Part shown: in pieces, positions 8,944-17,488 of the stretch
Numbering within the stretch: position 1 is the stretch's first letter
How the letters are laid out: each line of letters opens with the position of its first letter
Assembly (NCBI GenBank): GCA_003527885.1
Contig: DPWB01000015.1
Location: 3,819-24,776, forward strand
Direction: 5' to 3'
DNA length: 20,958 nt
From: Candidatus Competibacteraceae bacterium
Lineage (GTDB): Bacteria; Pseudomonadota; Gammaproteobacteria; Competibacterales; Competibacteraceae
The notes under the pieces: generated by a model
The model's database searches: none
Told to the model about the DNA's origin: nothing
What the model saw: only the letters and a program-made list of their open reading frames with translations
Position numbers and translations under genes: made by a program

Positions 8944-10479
8944 ATGAACCAACTGATCATTTTCGACACCACGCTACGCGACGGCGAACAAAGCCCTGGC
9001 GCGTCCATGACCAAGGAAGAAAAAGTCCGTATCGCCAAGATGTTGGAGCGGATGCGGGTGGATGTGATCGAAGCCGGCTTCCCCATAGCCAGCCCCGGCG
9101 ATTTCGAGGCGGTGCGGGCGGTGGCGCGAGCGGTCAAGGACAGCGTGGTCTGCGGGCTGGCCCGCGCCGCCGACGCCGACATCGACCGGGCCGGCGAAGC
9201 CTTGAAGGACGCCGCGGCCTGCCGGGTCCACACCTTCATCGCCACCTCGCCCATTCACATGCAGATGAAGTTGCGGATGGAGCCGGATCAAGTGATCGAA
9301 CGGGCGGTCGAGGCGGTGCACCGCGCCCGGCGCTGGACCGATGACGTGGAATTCTCCGCCGAGGACGCCGGCCGTTCCGATTTGGATTTTCTGTGCCGGA
9401 TCGTCGAGGCGGCCATCGACGCCGGCGCGCGCACCATCAACATCCCCGACACGGTCGGCTACAACGTGCCGGAGCAGTTCGCCCACACCATCCGCAGCCT
9501 GATCGAACGGGTGCCGAACGCCGACAAGGCCGTCTTTTCGGTCCACTGCCACAACGACCTGGGGCTGGCGGTCGCCAATTCGCTGGCGGCGGTGCGGGCT
9601 GGCGCGCGGCAGGTGGAATGCACCATCAACGGCCTGGGCGAACGGGCCGGCAACGCTTCGCTGGAAGAAATCGTGATGGCGGTGCGCACTCGCCGCGACA
9701 TCTTCCAGCTCGAAACCGGCCTCGACACCACCCAGATCGTGCCGGCCTCGCGCCTGGTCGCCAACATCACCGGCTTCCCGGTGCAACCCAACAAGGCCAT
9801 CGTCGGCGCCAACGCCTTCGCCCACGAATCCGGCATCCATCAGGACGGCGTGCTCAAGCATCGCGAAACCTACGAGATCATGCGGGCCGAGGACGTGGGC
9901 TGGTCCACCAACCGCATGGTGCTCGGCAAGCACTCCGGCCGTAACGCCTTCCGCACCCGCTTGGAAGAATTGGGCGCCAGCTTCGCTTCCGAGGAAGACC
10001 TGAACGCCGCCTTCGCCCGCTTCAAGGAACTGGCCGACAAAAAACACGAGATTTACGACGAAGATTTACAAGCGCTGGTCACCGACGCCAATCTGACGGC
10101 GGAAAACGAACGTGCGCAACTGCGCTATCTGCGGGTGTGTTCGGAAACCGGCGAAACCCCGTCCGCCCAGGTCACGCTGACGGTGGACGGCGAAGAGCGC
10201 AACGCGACCGCCGAGGGCGGCGGGCCGGTGGATGCCGCGTTCAAAGCCATCGAAAGCATTCTGAAAACCGATACCGACCTGCTGCTGTACTCGGTCAACA
10301 ACATCACCAGCGGCACCGACGCCCAGGGCGAGGTCACGGTGCGAGTGGCTCAGGGCGGGCGCATCTTCAACGGCCAGGGCGCGGACACCGATATCGTGAT
10401 CGCCTCGGCCAAGGCCTATATCAACGCGCTGAACAAGGTGCTGCAACCGAGCGAGCGGGCGCACCCGCAATTGCTGTAA
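8944..10479 (+). CDS. leuA: 2-isopropylmalate synthase
   Basis: This 511-residue enzyme condenses acetyl-CoA with 2-oxoisovalerate, the committed step of leucine synthesis. The DRE-TIM barrel starts with [15 protein letters not shown] (Arg12, Asp13) and carries the metal ligands His201 and His203 in [13 protein letters not shown], and Asn237 in [23 protein letters not shown] (294-305) is also typical. The C-terminal LeuA dimerisation/allosteric domain (about 390-505), where leucine binds in the family, is complete, so feedback inhibition is likely. Length matches the E. coli-type enzyme (about 510-525). The frame opens at GTG 8890, but ATG 8944 has GGAGAG six bases upstream and begins where homology begins. 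It is followed after nine bases by the uracil-DNA glycosylase gene. Its product route uses the IlvC pathway product, matching the left end of the window. Confidence 0.97.
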   Translation: MNQLIIFDTTLRDGEQSPGASMTKEEKVRIAKMLERMRVDVIEAGFPIASPGDFEAVRAVARAVKDSVVCGLARAADADIDRAGEALKDAAACRVHTFIATSPIHMQMKLRMEPDQVIERAVEAVHRARRWTDDVEFSAEDAGRSDLDFLCRIVEAAIDAGARTINIPDTVGYNVPEQFAHTIRSLIERVPNADKAVFSVHCHNDLGLAVANSLAAVRAGARQVECTINGLGERAGNASLEEIVMAVRTRRDIFQLETGLDTTQIVPASRLVANITGFPVQPNKAIVGANAFAHESGIHQDGVLKHRETYEIMRAEDVGWSTNRMVLGKHSGRNAFRTRLEELGASFASEEDLNAAFARFKELADKKHEIYDEDLQALVTDANLTAENERAQLRYLRVCSETGETPSAQVTLTVDGEERNATAEGGGPVDAAFKAIESILKTDTDLLLYSVNNITSGTDAQGEVTVRVAQGGRIFNGQGADTDIVIASAKAYINALNKVLQPSERAHPQLL

Positions 10480-10488
10480 CGGTCGGAC

Positions 10489-11349
10489 ATGGACGAACAG
10501 CTGCGCCGCCGTTATTTGGCCGCGTTGGGCATTCCGCTCTGGTTGCCACGCCAGCCTTTGGCGAGACAGCCTGGGTCGCCGTCCAGCGCGGCGGTCGAGA
10601 CGCCGCCCGCCGCAGAAGCCGAGAGGGCGATTGCCAGCGCGCCGGCCACCGCCGAACCGTTTGCCGATGACGATGTGAGGCCGCCGATGAACGATAAGTG
10701 GGAAGTGTCGGGCGATGCCGGCGCCGAGGAGATGGCTTACGCTCCGCCGGCCGACGAGAGCCGAGCAGCGCGGATCGCTCGCCTGGAGTGGGGCGAGCTG
10801 GCAGCGGAAGTCCGACAATGCACCGCTTGCGGTTTGTGCCATTCCCGCACCCAGACCGTGTTCGGCGTCGGCGATCGTCAGGCGGACTGGCTGATCGTCG
10901 GCGAGGCGCCCGGCGCCGACGAAGACCGGCAAGGCGAACCCTTCGTCGGTCGGGCTGGCAAGCTGCTGAACCCCATGTTGCAGGCCATCGGCTTGCAGCG
11001 CGAGCAGGTCTTTATTGCGAACATCCTCAAATGCCGCCCGCCGGAAAACCGCGACCCGACGCCCGCTGAAGCGGCGAGTTGCCGGCCGTTTCTGGAACGG
11101 CAGATCGCCCTGATCCGGCCGCGGATCATTTTGGCGGTCGGTCGCATCGCCGCCCAGAACCTGCTCAATACCGACGTACCGATCGGTAAATTGCGGGGCC
11201 GGATCCATCGCGTCGGGCCGGAACAGCTCCCGCTCGTGGTCACCTACCATCCCGCTTATCTGCTGCGCTCACCGCGCGAGAAACGCAAATCGTGGGATGA
11301 CCTGCGCATGGCGCGACGCGCTCTGACTCACTCTCTTAAACCTACTTAA
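10489..11349 (+). CDS. Uracil-DNA glycosylase, family 4 (Fe-S) type
   Basis: This 286-residue protein should remove uracil from DNA and start base excision repair. The catalytic domain (about 95-285) shows motif [21 protein letters not shown] (138-157), a motif with [16 protein letters not shown], and motif 3 with YHPAYLLR (His254). Cys111 and Cys114 plus Cys182 and Cys198 match the four [4Fe-4S] ligands of family 4 in order and spacing (CxxC, and 16 apart); Cys117 is extra. The first 95 residues are Ala/Pro/Glu-rich and probably disordered, apart from a head [16 protein letters not shown] that I believe recurs in related gammaproteobacterial proteins. The ATG at 10489 lies nine bases after leuA, with only a weak ribosome binding site. 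rimI follows after 11 bases, so the three genes probably share a transcript. Confidence 0.9.
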   Translation: MDEQLRRRYLAALGIPLWLPRQPLARQPGSPSSAAVETPPAAEAERAIASAPATAEPFADDDVRPPMNDKWEVSGDAGAEEMAYAPPADESRAARIARLEWGELAAEVRQCTACGLCHSRTQTVFGVGDRQADWLIVGEAPGADEDRQGEPFVGRAGKLLNPMLQAIGLQREQVFIANILKCRPPENRDPTPAEAASCRPFLERQIALIRPRIILAVGRIAAQNLLNTDVPIGKLRGRIHRVGPEQLPLVVTYHPAYLLRSPREKRKSWDDLRMARRALTHSLKPT

Positions 11350-11360
11350 AACGGCTTTTC

Positions 11361-11828
11361 ATGAGCACCTTGCGGGAGCCCTGCGTCGGTCGGTTTCGGC
11401 AGATGCTCCCCATCGACTTGAAAGAAATCCTGTCGATCGAGCGGCGCGCTTACGAATTCGCCTGGACCGAAGGCATTTTCCGGGATTGCCTTCGGGCCGG
11501 TTATCAGTGCCGGGTCCTGGAAACCCCGCACGGCTTCATTCAAGCTTATGGAGTGATGTCGGTGGCGGTCGGCGAGGCGCATATCCTCAACCTCTGCGTG
11601 CGACCGGAACTGCAAGGGCGCGGTTTGTCGCGCCGATTGTTGGCCCACTTGCTGGAACTGGCTATTTCCCTGCAAGCGCAAACGGTATTTTTGGAAGTGC
11701 GCCTTTCCAACCAGCGCGCTCTGCGTCTTTACGCCAGCGCCGGCTTTTGCGAGGTCGGCTTGCGGCGCGACTATTACCCTGCCATCAAGGGTAGAGAAGA
11801 CGGCTGGGTGCTGGCCAAGGAGCTTTAA
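11361..11828 (+). CDS. rimI: Ribosomal protein S18 alanine N-acetyltransferase-like GNAT
   Basis: This 155-residue GNAT protein is most like RimI, which acetylates the N-terminal alanine of ribosomal protein S18. IERRAYEFAWTEGIFRDCL (26-44) corresponds to the RimI N-terminal helices, VRPELQGRGLSRRLLAHLL (80-98) is the acetyl-CoA pyrophosphate loop and helix, and LEVRLSNQRALRLYASAGF (111-129) is the RimI-typical motif. Glu112 and Tyr124 have the same spacing as the catalytic Glu103 and Tyr115 described for Salmonella RimI. The C-terminal RRDYYPAIKGREDGWVL is characteristic. Length is as expected. It begins 11 bases after the glycosylase stop and is the last gene of the leuA cluster. Another peptide-specific GNAT cannot be excluded, but the match is good. 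Confidence 0.9.
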   Translation: MSTLREPCVGRFRQMLPIDLKEILSIERRAYEFAWTEGIFRDCLRAGYQCRVLETPHGFIQAYGVMSVAVGEAHILNLCVRPELQGRGLSRRLLAHLLELAISLQAQTVFLEVRLSNQRALRLYASAGFCEVGLRRDYYPAIKGREDGWVLAKEL

Positions 11829-11843
11829 ACGGCGCGATTGTGC

Positions 11844-11872
11844 TTGCTCGGCTTATCCAGTTGGCCTATAGT
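11844..11872 (+). promoter_or_regulatory. Promoter of the cold-shock protein gene
   Basis: TTGCTC (11844-11849) and TATAGT (11867-11872) are separated by 17 bases just after rimI. A transcript start near 11879 would leave an untranslated leader of about 160 nt before the csp ATG, a size very close to that of E. coli cspA. Confidence 0.6.
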
Positions 11873-12038
11873 GTCAAGGTGTATGATTTCCAGGCCGGCG
11901 AATCTGTTCGTCCTCTGTAGCCACTTTAGTTAAGTTGATACCGAGTCCGTCATTTTCCCTGACTTGATTCTGCTACGGCTTCCTGGGCTTAGGCCCCTAT
12001 CGTTATCAATTTTTTTGTTTTCAGGAAACACCGAATTT
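11873..12038 (+). promoter_or_regulatory. Long 5' leader of the cold-shock gene
   Basis: About 160 nt separate the promoter from the start codon, without an open frame of its own. It holds GGGC/GCCC (11985-11988/11993-11996) and a T-rich single-stranded stretch with seven T near 12010-12017, then AGGA (12023-12026). Long leaders of cspA-type genes act as temperature-sensing mRNA structures; that role here is inferred from family and length. I do not see an exact copy of the E. coli cold box. Confidence 0.45.
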
Positions 12039-12251
12039 ATGGTCACTGGTACCGTCAAGTGGTTCAACGAATCGAAAGGCTTCGGCTTCATCACGCCCGA
12101 CAACGGCGGAGAAGACCTGTTCGCGCACTTTTCAGCCATTCAGGCGCGCGGTTTCAAGACGCTGAAGGAAAATCAAAAAGTTTCCTTTGACGTGACGACC
12201 GGCCCCAAAGGAAAGCAAGCTACCAACATCCGCCCGTTGGATCAAAGCTGA
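12039..12251 (+). CDS. Cold-shock protein (CspA family, single CSD)
   Basis: This 70-residue protein is a single cold-shock domain that binds single-stranded nucleic acid and acts as an RNA chaperone. The start [18 protein letters not shown] contains Trp8 and RNP1 (KGFGFI, 13-18), and RNP2 is LFAHF (27-31), followed by [19 protein letters not shown]. The length is exactly that of Csp proteins. RNP2 has Leu and Ala where E. coli CspA has Val (LFAHF versus VFVHF), a variant common in proteobacteria. The frame extends upstream to 11964, but the ATG at 12039 is where the domain starts and has AGGA at 12023-12026. The gene has its own promoter and terminator and is probably transcribed alone. Without other csp paralogues I cannot say which csp symbol applies. 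Confidence 0.95.
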   Translation: MVTGTVKWFNESKGFGFITPDNGGEDLFAHFSAIQARGFKTLKENQKVSFDVTTGPKGKQATNIRPLDQS

Positions 12252-12276
12252 GCTCAGCCCGCCTTTGCTCCACCAG

Positions 12277-12301
12277 AAAGCCCGGTTCCACGGGCTTTTT
12301 T
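12277..12301 (+). terminator. Rho-independent terminator of the cold-shock gene
   Basis: A perfect eight-pair stem AAAGCCCG/CGGGCTTT (12277-12284 and 12291-12298) with the loop GTTCCA runs into a T tract (12296-12301). It is 26 bases after the csp stop and 15 bases from the end of the convergent bioD, which it could also help to end, although the U tract on that strand is short. Confidence 0.88.
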
Positions 12302-12315
12302 GTTGCCCGTCGGTT

Positions 12316-13029
12316 TCATTCCGGCCGCTGGCGACGGCCCGCGAAGTTCGGAAAAAGAGCGTCAAAGCCGGGTAGTACGGACACGTCGAGCGCGCGCGCG
12401 GCCTGTTCGGCGCTAGCGTCGTGAGGGACCACTCCGATCAGTGGCGCGGCAAGGCGATCTTCCAGGCTTGCAAGATTCGCCGCAAACCGCGCCATGGCGG
12501 GATCGATGCGATTGGCGACCCAACCGGCCAAACGCAAGCTCCGGCCCGCAATGGCCTCCGCCGTCAGCAGCGCGTGATTGAGGCAGCCGAGGCGCATCCC
12601 CACCACCAACACCACCGGCAACGCTAGCCGTTGGGCCAAATCCGCTGTGTCGTACCGCTCGTCGAGCGGCACCCGAAACCCGCCAACTCCTTCGACCCAA
12701 ACCACATCGGCCAGCCGATGCAACCGCTCGAAGGCCCGAACAATCGGCGTGATTTCGATGGGTCGGCCGGCTTCGCGGGCAGCGATGTGGGGGGCGATGG
12801 CCGGCGCATAGAGAAAGGGATTGATCCATTCCGGCGGCGCCGAAACCGAACTGGCGGCCACCAGCCGCGCCACATCGTCGTTTGCCCCATCGGACTCGAC
12901 GCCCGCCGCGACCGGTTTCATGCCGATAGCCGTCAGGCCCAACCGCCGCGTGGCGCGCAGCAAGGCGCAAGTGACATGGGTTTTGCCGACCCCGGTATCG
13001 GTGCCGGTGACAAAAAAGGCGTACCGCAT
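12316..13029 (-). CDS. bioD: ATP-dependent dethiobiotin synthetase
   Basis: This 237-residue enzyme closes the ureido ring of 7,8-diaminononanoate with CO2 and ATP to give dethiobiotin, the step before BioB. The P-loop is GTDTGVGKT (9-17, Lys16), Lys38 lies in GMKPVAAG, acidic residues Asp51/Asp52 follow, and Glu113 is in VEGVGGFRVPL (112-122). ANRID near residue 172-176 is the base-recognition region. Length matches the family (about 220-240). It is the last gene of the bio cluster, starting 21 bases after the bioC stop; the start at 13029 has a GGAAAC/CCGGAC purine-rich stretch upstream. It converges on the csp gene, whose terminator lies just beyond its stop. Confidence 0.96.
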   Translation of the reverse strand: MRYAFFVTGTDTGVGKTHVTCALLRATRRLGLTAIGMKPVAAGVESDGANDDVARLVAASSVSAPPEWINPFLYAPAIAPHIAAREAGRPIEITPIVRAFERLHRLADVVWVEGVGGFRVPLDERYDTADLAQRLALPVVLVVGMRLGCLNHALLTAEAIAGRSLRLAGWVANRIDPAMARFAANLASLEDRLAAPLIGVVPHDASAEQAARALDVSVLPGFDALFPNFAGRRQRPE

Positions 13030-13050
13030 CGTCCGGTTTCCGATAGCGCG

Positions 13051-13866
13051 CTAGCGCGTGGCGATCAGCCAAACCGCATCATAGGTCAACGGCAAGCCCG
13101 CTGGCTCGCGCAATTGCTCGTAACGCGCGGTGATCGTCCGCCAAGCCGTGCGGCTTAACGGTGCGGGACGACGCTGTTCGACTTCGCGCGCCCCAACGTC
13201 TTTGATGCTCCTCAACAAGCCCGGCAAATCCGCATAATGCCGGCGTACCGGTTTCCGCTCCCAAACCCGCACCCGCCAGTGCGTTGACCGACATTCCGCC
13301 AGCAAGCGCTCCGGGGAAGGCACGGTCAAGACATGCGAGTAATCATCGACCGCCGCGAACACGTGGCGCAATTCTGGGAAATTGTCCGCGCCCAAGGTCG
13401 CGACCGCCAACGCGCCCCCCGGCCCGAGCACCCGCCCCGCCTCCAGCAAGCATCGGTGGGGATCGTTCCATTGCCAAGCCAGACTGGACCAATACAGCTC
13501 GCAGCAGCGGTCGGGAAGCGGCAAGACTTCGATATCGGCGCACACCAGCGACGCCCCGGTTACCCGCGCCCGCGCGGCCGCCAGCATCTCGGGCGCGAAA
13601 TCGACCAGCGTCAGCCGCGCGTGCGGCCAGCGCTGCGCCAACCAGTGCCCGCCGTAGCCGGTGCCGCAGCCCGCATCCAGAATAGTACCGGGTTCGAGTT
13701 CGACGCCGCTTTGCAGCCAATAAGCCGCCAACCGGTCGCACACCTCCCGTTGCACGTCGGCGGCGGCGTCATAGGTCGATGCCGCCTGATCGAAGGCTTG
13801 ACGGACGCGCTGTTTGGCGGGCAAGCCGCCGGATAAAGCCCATCCGGCCACGGGCAACTCAGGCAT
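13051..13866 (-). CDS. bioC: Malonyl-ACP O-methyltransferase
   Basis: This 271-residue SAM-dependent enzyme methylates the free carboxyl of malonyl-ACP so that the fatty-acid machinery can build the pimeloyl chain of biotin. The opening VRQAFDQAASTYDAAADVQ (21-39) is typical of BioC. The SAM site ILDAGCGTGYGG (62-73) and the acidic residues Asp89 (LVDF) and Asp111 (ADIEVLPLPD) follow, then SSLAWQWNDP (127-136), the BioC-like SNLAxQW region. Length is usual (about 250-290). The start ATG 13866 overlaps the end of bioF by eight bases, so translation is probably coupled. BioC products need a methyl esterase such as BioH later in the pathway; none is encoded next to it. Confidence 0.94.
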   Translation of the reverse strand: MPELPVAGWALSGGLPAKQRVRQAFDQAASTYDAAADVQREVCDRLAAYWLQSGVELEPGTILDAGCGTGYGGHWLAQRWPHARLTLVDFAPEMLAAARARVTGASLVCADIEVLPLPDRCCELYWSSLAWQWNDPHRCLLEAGRVLGPGGALAVATLGADNFPELRHVFAAVDDYSHVLTVPSPERLLAECRSTHWRVRVWERKPVRRHYADLPGLLRSIKDVGAREVEQRRPAPLSRTAWRTITARYEQLREPAGLPLTYDAVWLIATR

Positions 13867-15007
13867 GGAGCGCCGCGATCAGCGCATCGATCTGGCCGTC
13901 GCCGTGCGCCGCCGAAAGCGAAATCCGCAAGCGGGCCGTGCCGGCCGGCACCGTCGGCGGCCGGATGGCGGGAACCCACAGACCTTGCGAGAACAGGCGC
14001 TCGGACAGCCGCACGGCATCCTCATTACCGCCGATCAACAGCGGCTGGATCGCCGTCGGCGACGGCGGCGACCGCCACGGCAAGCCCAAAAGCCCAGACC
14101 GCAAACGCTCGATCAGACGGCGTAGCCGTGCCCGCCTCTCCTCGCCCCTTTCGACCAGATCGAGGCTGACCGACAAGGCGGCGGCGAGCAGCGGGCTGGC
14201 GGCCGTGGTGAAAATGTAGGGCCGCGCCCGCTGCATCAACCAGTCGATGACGCGCCGGTCGCCCGCGACGAACGCGCCGGACACGCCGGCCGCCTTGCCG
14301 AGCGTCCCCATCACGATCAGGCGCGGCGACGGCGGCAGCCCAAAGTGGGCGACGCTGCCGCGACCGTAGGGGCCGAGCACACCGAAACCGTGGGCGTCAT
14401 CGACCACCAGCCAAGCATCGAAGCGCTCGGCCAAGTCGAACAAGTCCGGCAATGGCGCCAGATCGCCGTCCATGCTGAACACCGCATCGGTCAGAATCAG
14501 CTTGCGACGGGCGCGGCTTTGCGCCAAGCGCGCGGCCAGCGCGCCCACATCGTTGTGCGGATAGCGGACGTGTTCGGCGCGCGCCAGCAAGACGGCATCG
14601 ATCAAGGAGGCGTGGTTCAGCCGGTCGGCAAAAACGGCGTCATGGCGCTCCACCAGCGCCGGTACGATGGCCAGGTTGGCCAGATAGCCCGCCGTGAAAT
14701 ACAGCGCCCGTTCCCGCCCGACGAAGGCCGCCAGCCGTTCTTCCAGCTCCTCGTGCGGGCGCAGATGACCGCTGACCACATGCGAGGCGCCGCTGCCCAC
14801 CCCCCAGCGTTCGGCCGCGTCCCGAACCGCTGCGACCATGGCCGGGTGAGTGGCCAAGCCAAGATAATCGTTGCTGCAAAACGCCACCACGCGCCGGCCG
14901 TCGACCACGGCATCGGGACCGCAAGGAGCGTCCAGGGTACGGCGGCGGCGCAGCAATCCCTCGGCCGCCAACCCGCCAAGACCCGTTTCCAACTCCTGCC
15001 AGATCAT
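13859..15007 (-). CDS. bioF: 8-amino-7-oxononanoate synthase
   Basis: This 382-residue PLP enzyme of the alpha-oxoamine synthase family condenses pimeloyl-ACP or pimeloyl-CoA with alanine. The PLP lysine is Lys238 in MGTLGKAAGVSG, and Asp203 and His206 in VVDDAHGFGVLG, with His132 in RLNHASLIDA, bind the cofactor. FCSNDYLGLATHP (43-55) and SGASHVVSGHLRPHEELE (72-89) are family signatures. Length matches E. coli BioF (384). It starts with ATG at 15007, overlapping the bioA stop as ATGA, and its own end overlaps bioC by eight bases. 2-amino-3-ketobutyrate CoA ligase is a relative, but the bio context settles the call. Confidence 0.97.
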   Translation of the reverse strand: MIWQELETGLGGLAAEGLLRRRRTLDAPCGPDAVVDGRRVVAFCSNDYLGLATHPAMVAAVRDAAERWGVGSGASHVVSGHLRPHEELEERLAAFVGRERALYFTAGYLANLAIVPALVERHDAVFADRLNHASLIDAVLLARAEHVRYPHNDVGALAARLAQSRARRKLILTDAVFSMDGDLAPLPDLFDLAERFDAWLVVDDAHGFGVLGPYGRGSVAHFGLPPSPRLIVMGTLGKAAGVSGAFVAGDRRVIDWLMQRARPYIFTTAASPLLAAALSVSLDLVERGEERRARLRRLIERLRSGLLGLPWRSPPSPTAIQPLLIGGNEDAVRLSERLFSQGLWVPAIRPPTVPAGTARLRISLSAAHGDGQIDALIAALHA

Positions 15008-16326
15008 GACAGCGCCGCATCCAGGGCCGCGACCGCGCGTTCGGCCAGCAGGGCCGCTTCCTCACCGTTCAAAATATAGGGCGGCATGAAATAAACCGTG
15101 GTCCCCAAAGGCCGCAGCAGCACTTCACGGTTCAAGGCTTCGCGATAGAACCGCAACCGAAACTCGGGATCTCGGGTGTCGATATCGACCGCCCAGATCA
15201 TGCCGCACTGGCGGAAATGGCGTACCTGCGGGTGCTTGGCCAAGGGCGCCAACAGCGCGCAGAACTGTTTGGCGAACCGCCGGTTGCGCGCGATGACGTC
15301 ATCTCTGGCAAAAATATCCAAAGTCGCCAGCGCCGCGCGACACGCCAGCGGATTGCCGGTGTAGGAATGGGAATGGAGGAAAGCCTGCGTCACGGCATCG
15401 TCGTAGAAGGCGGCGTAAACCCGCTCCGTCGTCATGACCGCCGACAACGGCAAATAGCCTCCGGTCAAGCCTTTGGACAACGTGAGAAAATCGGGGCGGA
15501 TGCCGGCCTGTTCGTGGGCGAAGAAGGTGCCGGTGCGCCCGAAGCCGACCATGATTTCATCACAGATCAGATGGACGCGGTAACGGTCGCACAGCTCGCG
15601 GGCCAGCCGCAGATAGTGCGGGTCGTACATCACCATGCCGGCCGCGCCCTGCACCAGCGGCTCGACGATAAAAGCGGCCAGGGTTGCGTGATGCTCGGCC
15701 AAAAAAACATCCAGCGCCGCCGCCGCCCGGACCGCCACGTCGGTCGCCGTCTCCTTCGGCTTGGCCGCGCGGGCATCCGGTGAAGGCACCGCAGCGGCCG
15801 GCCGCAACAGCGGCGCGTAGGCATCTCGGTACAGCCCGACATCGCCCACGCTCAACGTGCCCAGCGTTTCGCCGTGGTAACCGCCGGCCAGACCAAGAAA
15901 CTGATTTTTCTCGGGCTGGCCGCTGTTGCGCCAATAGTGGAACGACATCTTGAGGGCGATTTCCACCGCCGACGACCCGTCCGAGGCGTAGAAGCAATGG
16001 CCCAGCTCGCCTCGGGTTAGCGCCGCCAATCGCTCCGACAGTTCGACCGCCGGCGCGTGGGTGAAACCGGCCAGAATGACATGCTCCAAGCAATCCAGTT
16101 GATCCTTGAGCGCGGCGTTGATGCGCGGGTTGGCGTGGCCGAACAGATTGACCCACCACGAGCTGATGGCGTCCAGGTAGCGACGGCCGTCGAAATCGTA
16201 CAGCCACGCGCCCTCGCCGCGCGCGACCGGCACCAGCGGCAACGCGCCGCTGGCGTGCTGCTTCATCTGGGTGCAGGGATGCCAGACGGCGGCGCGGCTG
16301 CGGTCGAGCCACTCGCGGTTGCCCAT
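15004..16326 (-). CDS. bioA: Adenosylmethionine--8-amino-7-oxononanoate transaminase
   Basis: This 440-residue class III aminotransferase uses S-adenosylmethionine as amino donor to convert 8-amino-7-oxononanoate to 7,8-diaminononanoate. VWHPCTQMKQH (14-24), SSWWVNLFGHANP (55-67) and the PLP lysine Lys285 in LTLSKGLTGGYLPLS are BioA hallmarks. Asp256 in CDEIMVGFGRTG binds the pyridine nitrogen, and Arg405 in LLRPLG is the substrate-carboxylate region. The start chosen is ATG 16326, 14 bases after bioB, because homology begins there. A TTG at 16344 is in frame and overlaps the bioB stop as TTGA; it would add six residues and cannot be excluded. Neither has a strong ribosome binding site, which suggests coupling to bioB. 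The end overlaps bioF by four bases. Confidence 0.96.
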   Translation of the reverse strand: MGNREWLDRSRAAVWHPCTQMKQHASGALPLVPVARGEGAWLYDFDGRRYLDAISSWWVNLFGHANPRINAALKDQLDCLEHVILAGFTHAPAVELSERLAALTRGELGHCFYASDGSSAVEIALKMSFHYWRNSGQPEKNQFLGLAGGYHGETLGTLSVGDVGLYRDAYAPLLRPAAAVPSPDARAAKPKETATDVAVRAAAALDVFLAEHHATLAAFIVEPLVQGAAGMVMYDPHYLRLARELCDRYRVHLICDEIMVGFGRTGTFFAHEQAGIRPDFLTLSKGLTGGYLPLSAVMTTERVYAAFYDDAVTQAFLHSHSYTGNPLACRAALATLDIFARDDVIARNRRFAKQFCALLAPLAKHPQVRHFRQCGMIWAVDIDTRDPEFRLRFYREALNREVLLRPLGTTVYFMPPYILNGEEAALLAERAVAALDAALS

Positions 16327-16340
16327 CCGATGCGGAGCGT

Positions 16341-17336
16341 TCAAACGCCGCGCAGGCCCAATTTTTCGAACAGCGCGTCATCGCCCTCCATCCGGGGGTT
16401 GCGGGTGGTCAGCAACTGATCGCCGTAAAAAATCGAATTGGCGCCGGCCAGAAAGCACAGCGCCTGCTCCGCTTCACCCATCTGCTCGCGGCCGGCGGAG
16501 AGACGCACATAACTGCGCGGCATGGTGATGCGGGCGGCGGCGATGGTGCGGGCGAATTCGAAGATGTCCACCGGATCGCTGCCCGCCAGCGGCGTGCCGG
16601 GAACCGGCACCAGGTTGTTGATCGGCACCGATTCCGGCGGCGGGTCGAGACTGGCCAGTTTGGCGATCAATCCGGCGCGATGCCGGCGCGTCTCGCCCAT
16701 GCCGACGATGCCGCCGCTACAGACCTTCAGTCCCGCCTCGCGCACGCTTTGCAAGGTATCGAGCCGATCCTGGTAGGTGTGGGTAGTGACGATATCGCCG
16801 TAAAACTCCGGGGCGGTGTCGAGGTTGTGGTTGTAGTAATCCAGTCCGGCGACCTTCAAGGCCTCGGCCTGACCGTCCTTGAGAATGCCTAGCGTGACAC
16901 AGGTTTCCAAACCGAGCGCCTTGACTTCGCGCACCATCTCGGCGACGGCGGCCATGTCCTTTTCCTTGGGGCCGCGCCAGGCCGCGCCCATGCAGAACCG
17001 GCCCGCGCCCTGCGCCTTGGCCGCCTTGGCCGCCGCCAGCACCTCGTCGGTCGACAGCAGCCGCTGCGCTTCCAGGCCGGTCTGGTGGCGCTTGGACTGC
17101 GAGCAGTAGCCGCAATCCTCGGAACAGTTGCCGGTTTTGATCGACAGCAGCGTGGAGCGCTGCACCGCGTTGGGATCGAAATGGGCGCGCAACGTCTCTT
17201 GCGCCCGAAACAGCAAATCGGTAAACGGCAGTTCAAACAGCGCCAGCACGGCATCGACGGTCCAGGCCGGCTCGGGATGGAGCGCCGGTGGTTGGGTGCG
17301 CGCCGCCGGACGGTCGACGATTGCTGAAGTAGTCAT
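16341..17336 (-). CDS. bioB: Biotin synthase (radical SAM)
   Basis: This 331-residue radical SAM enzyme inserts sulfur into dethiobiotin. The [4Fe-4S] cysteines are Cys71, Cys75 and Cys78 in [15 protein letters not shown]. The auxiliary [2Fe-2S] ligands are Cys115 ([10 protein letters not shown]), Cys146 (ETCVTLG), Cys206 ([13 protein letters not shown]) and Arg278 (VRLSAGR). All are offset by exactly 18 from the E. coli residues, so the active site is complete. YYNHNLDT (167-174) is also diagnostic. The frame is open to 17423, but ATG 17336 is chosen because the upstream residues are not BioB-like; its ribosome binding site is weak. It is the first gene of the bio cluster and has a candidate promoter with a structured leader upstream. 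Confidence 0.97.
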   Translation of the reverse strand: MTTSAIVDRPAARTQPPALHPEPAWTVDAVLALFELPFTDLLFRAQETLRAHFDPNAVQRSTLLSIKTGNCSEDCGYCSQSKRHQTGLEAQRLLSTDEVLAAAKAAKAQGAGRFCMGAAWRGPKEKDMAAVAEMVREVKALGLETCVTLGILKDGQAEALKVAGLDYYNHNLDTAPEFYGDIVTTHTYQDRLDTLQSVREAGLKVCSGGIVGMGETRRHRAGLIAKLASLDPPPESVPINNLVPVPGTPLAGSDPVDIFEFARTIAAARITMPRSYVRLSAGREQMGEAEQALCFLAGANSIFYGDQLLTTRNPRMEGDDALFEKLGLRGV

Positions 17337-17488
17337 GGTTAGATTCTCAAAATGGTGGAGTGCTTGGCGGGAGAGGCAGCGGACACAACACAGGCGTTCG
17401 GATCGATCCGGGTGCGGGAGCAACCGCCTGCCGCGTCACCCGTGCCCCTTCCGGCGTTGACTAAGGATAGTATCCCTACCCTGGAAAG

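Noticed and set aside
8974..11250. Long minus-strand frames opposite leuA and the glycosylase (8974-10047 and 10066-11250)
   Set aside because: Antisense shadows of conserved genes; His- and Gly-rich translations with no domain signal.
12247..12258. Perfect 12-base palindrome GCTGAGCTCAGC over the csp stop codon
   Set aside because: It has no loop and no T tract; the real terminator is just downstream. A lone 12-base palindrome in GC-rich DNA is weak evidence.
12685..12699. EGVGG instead of EGAGG in BioD as a possible active-site change
   Set aside because: The Val variant at this position is, as far as I recall, found in ordinary proteobacterial BioD proteins; P-loop, Lys38 and Glu113 are all present.
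16342..16344. TTG start for bioA overlapping the bioB stop (TTGA)
   Set aside because: Kept only as an alternative; the ATG at 16326 is a stronger start codon and matches where BioA homology begins.
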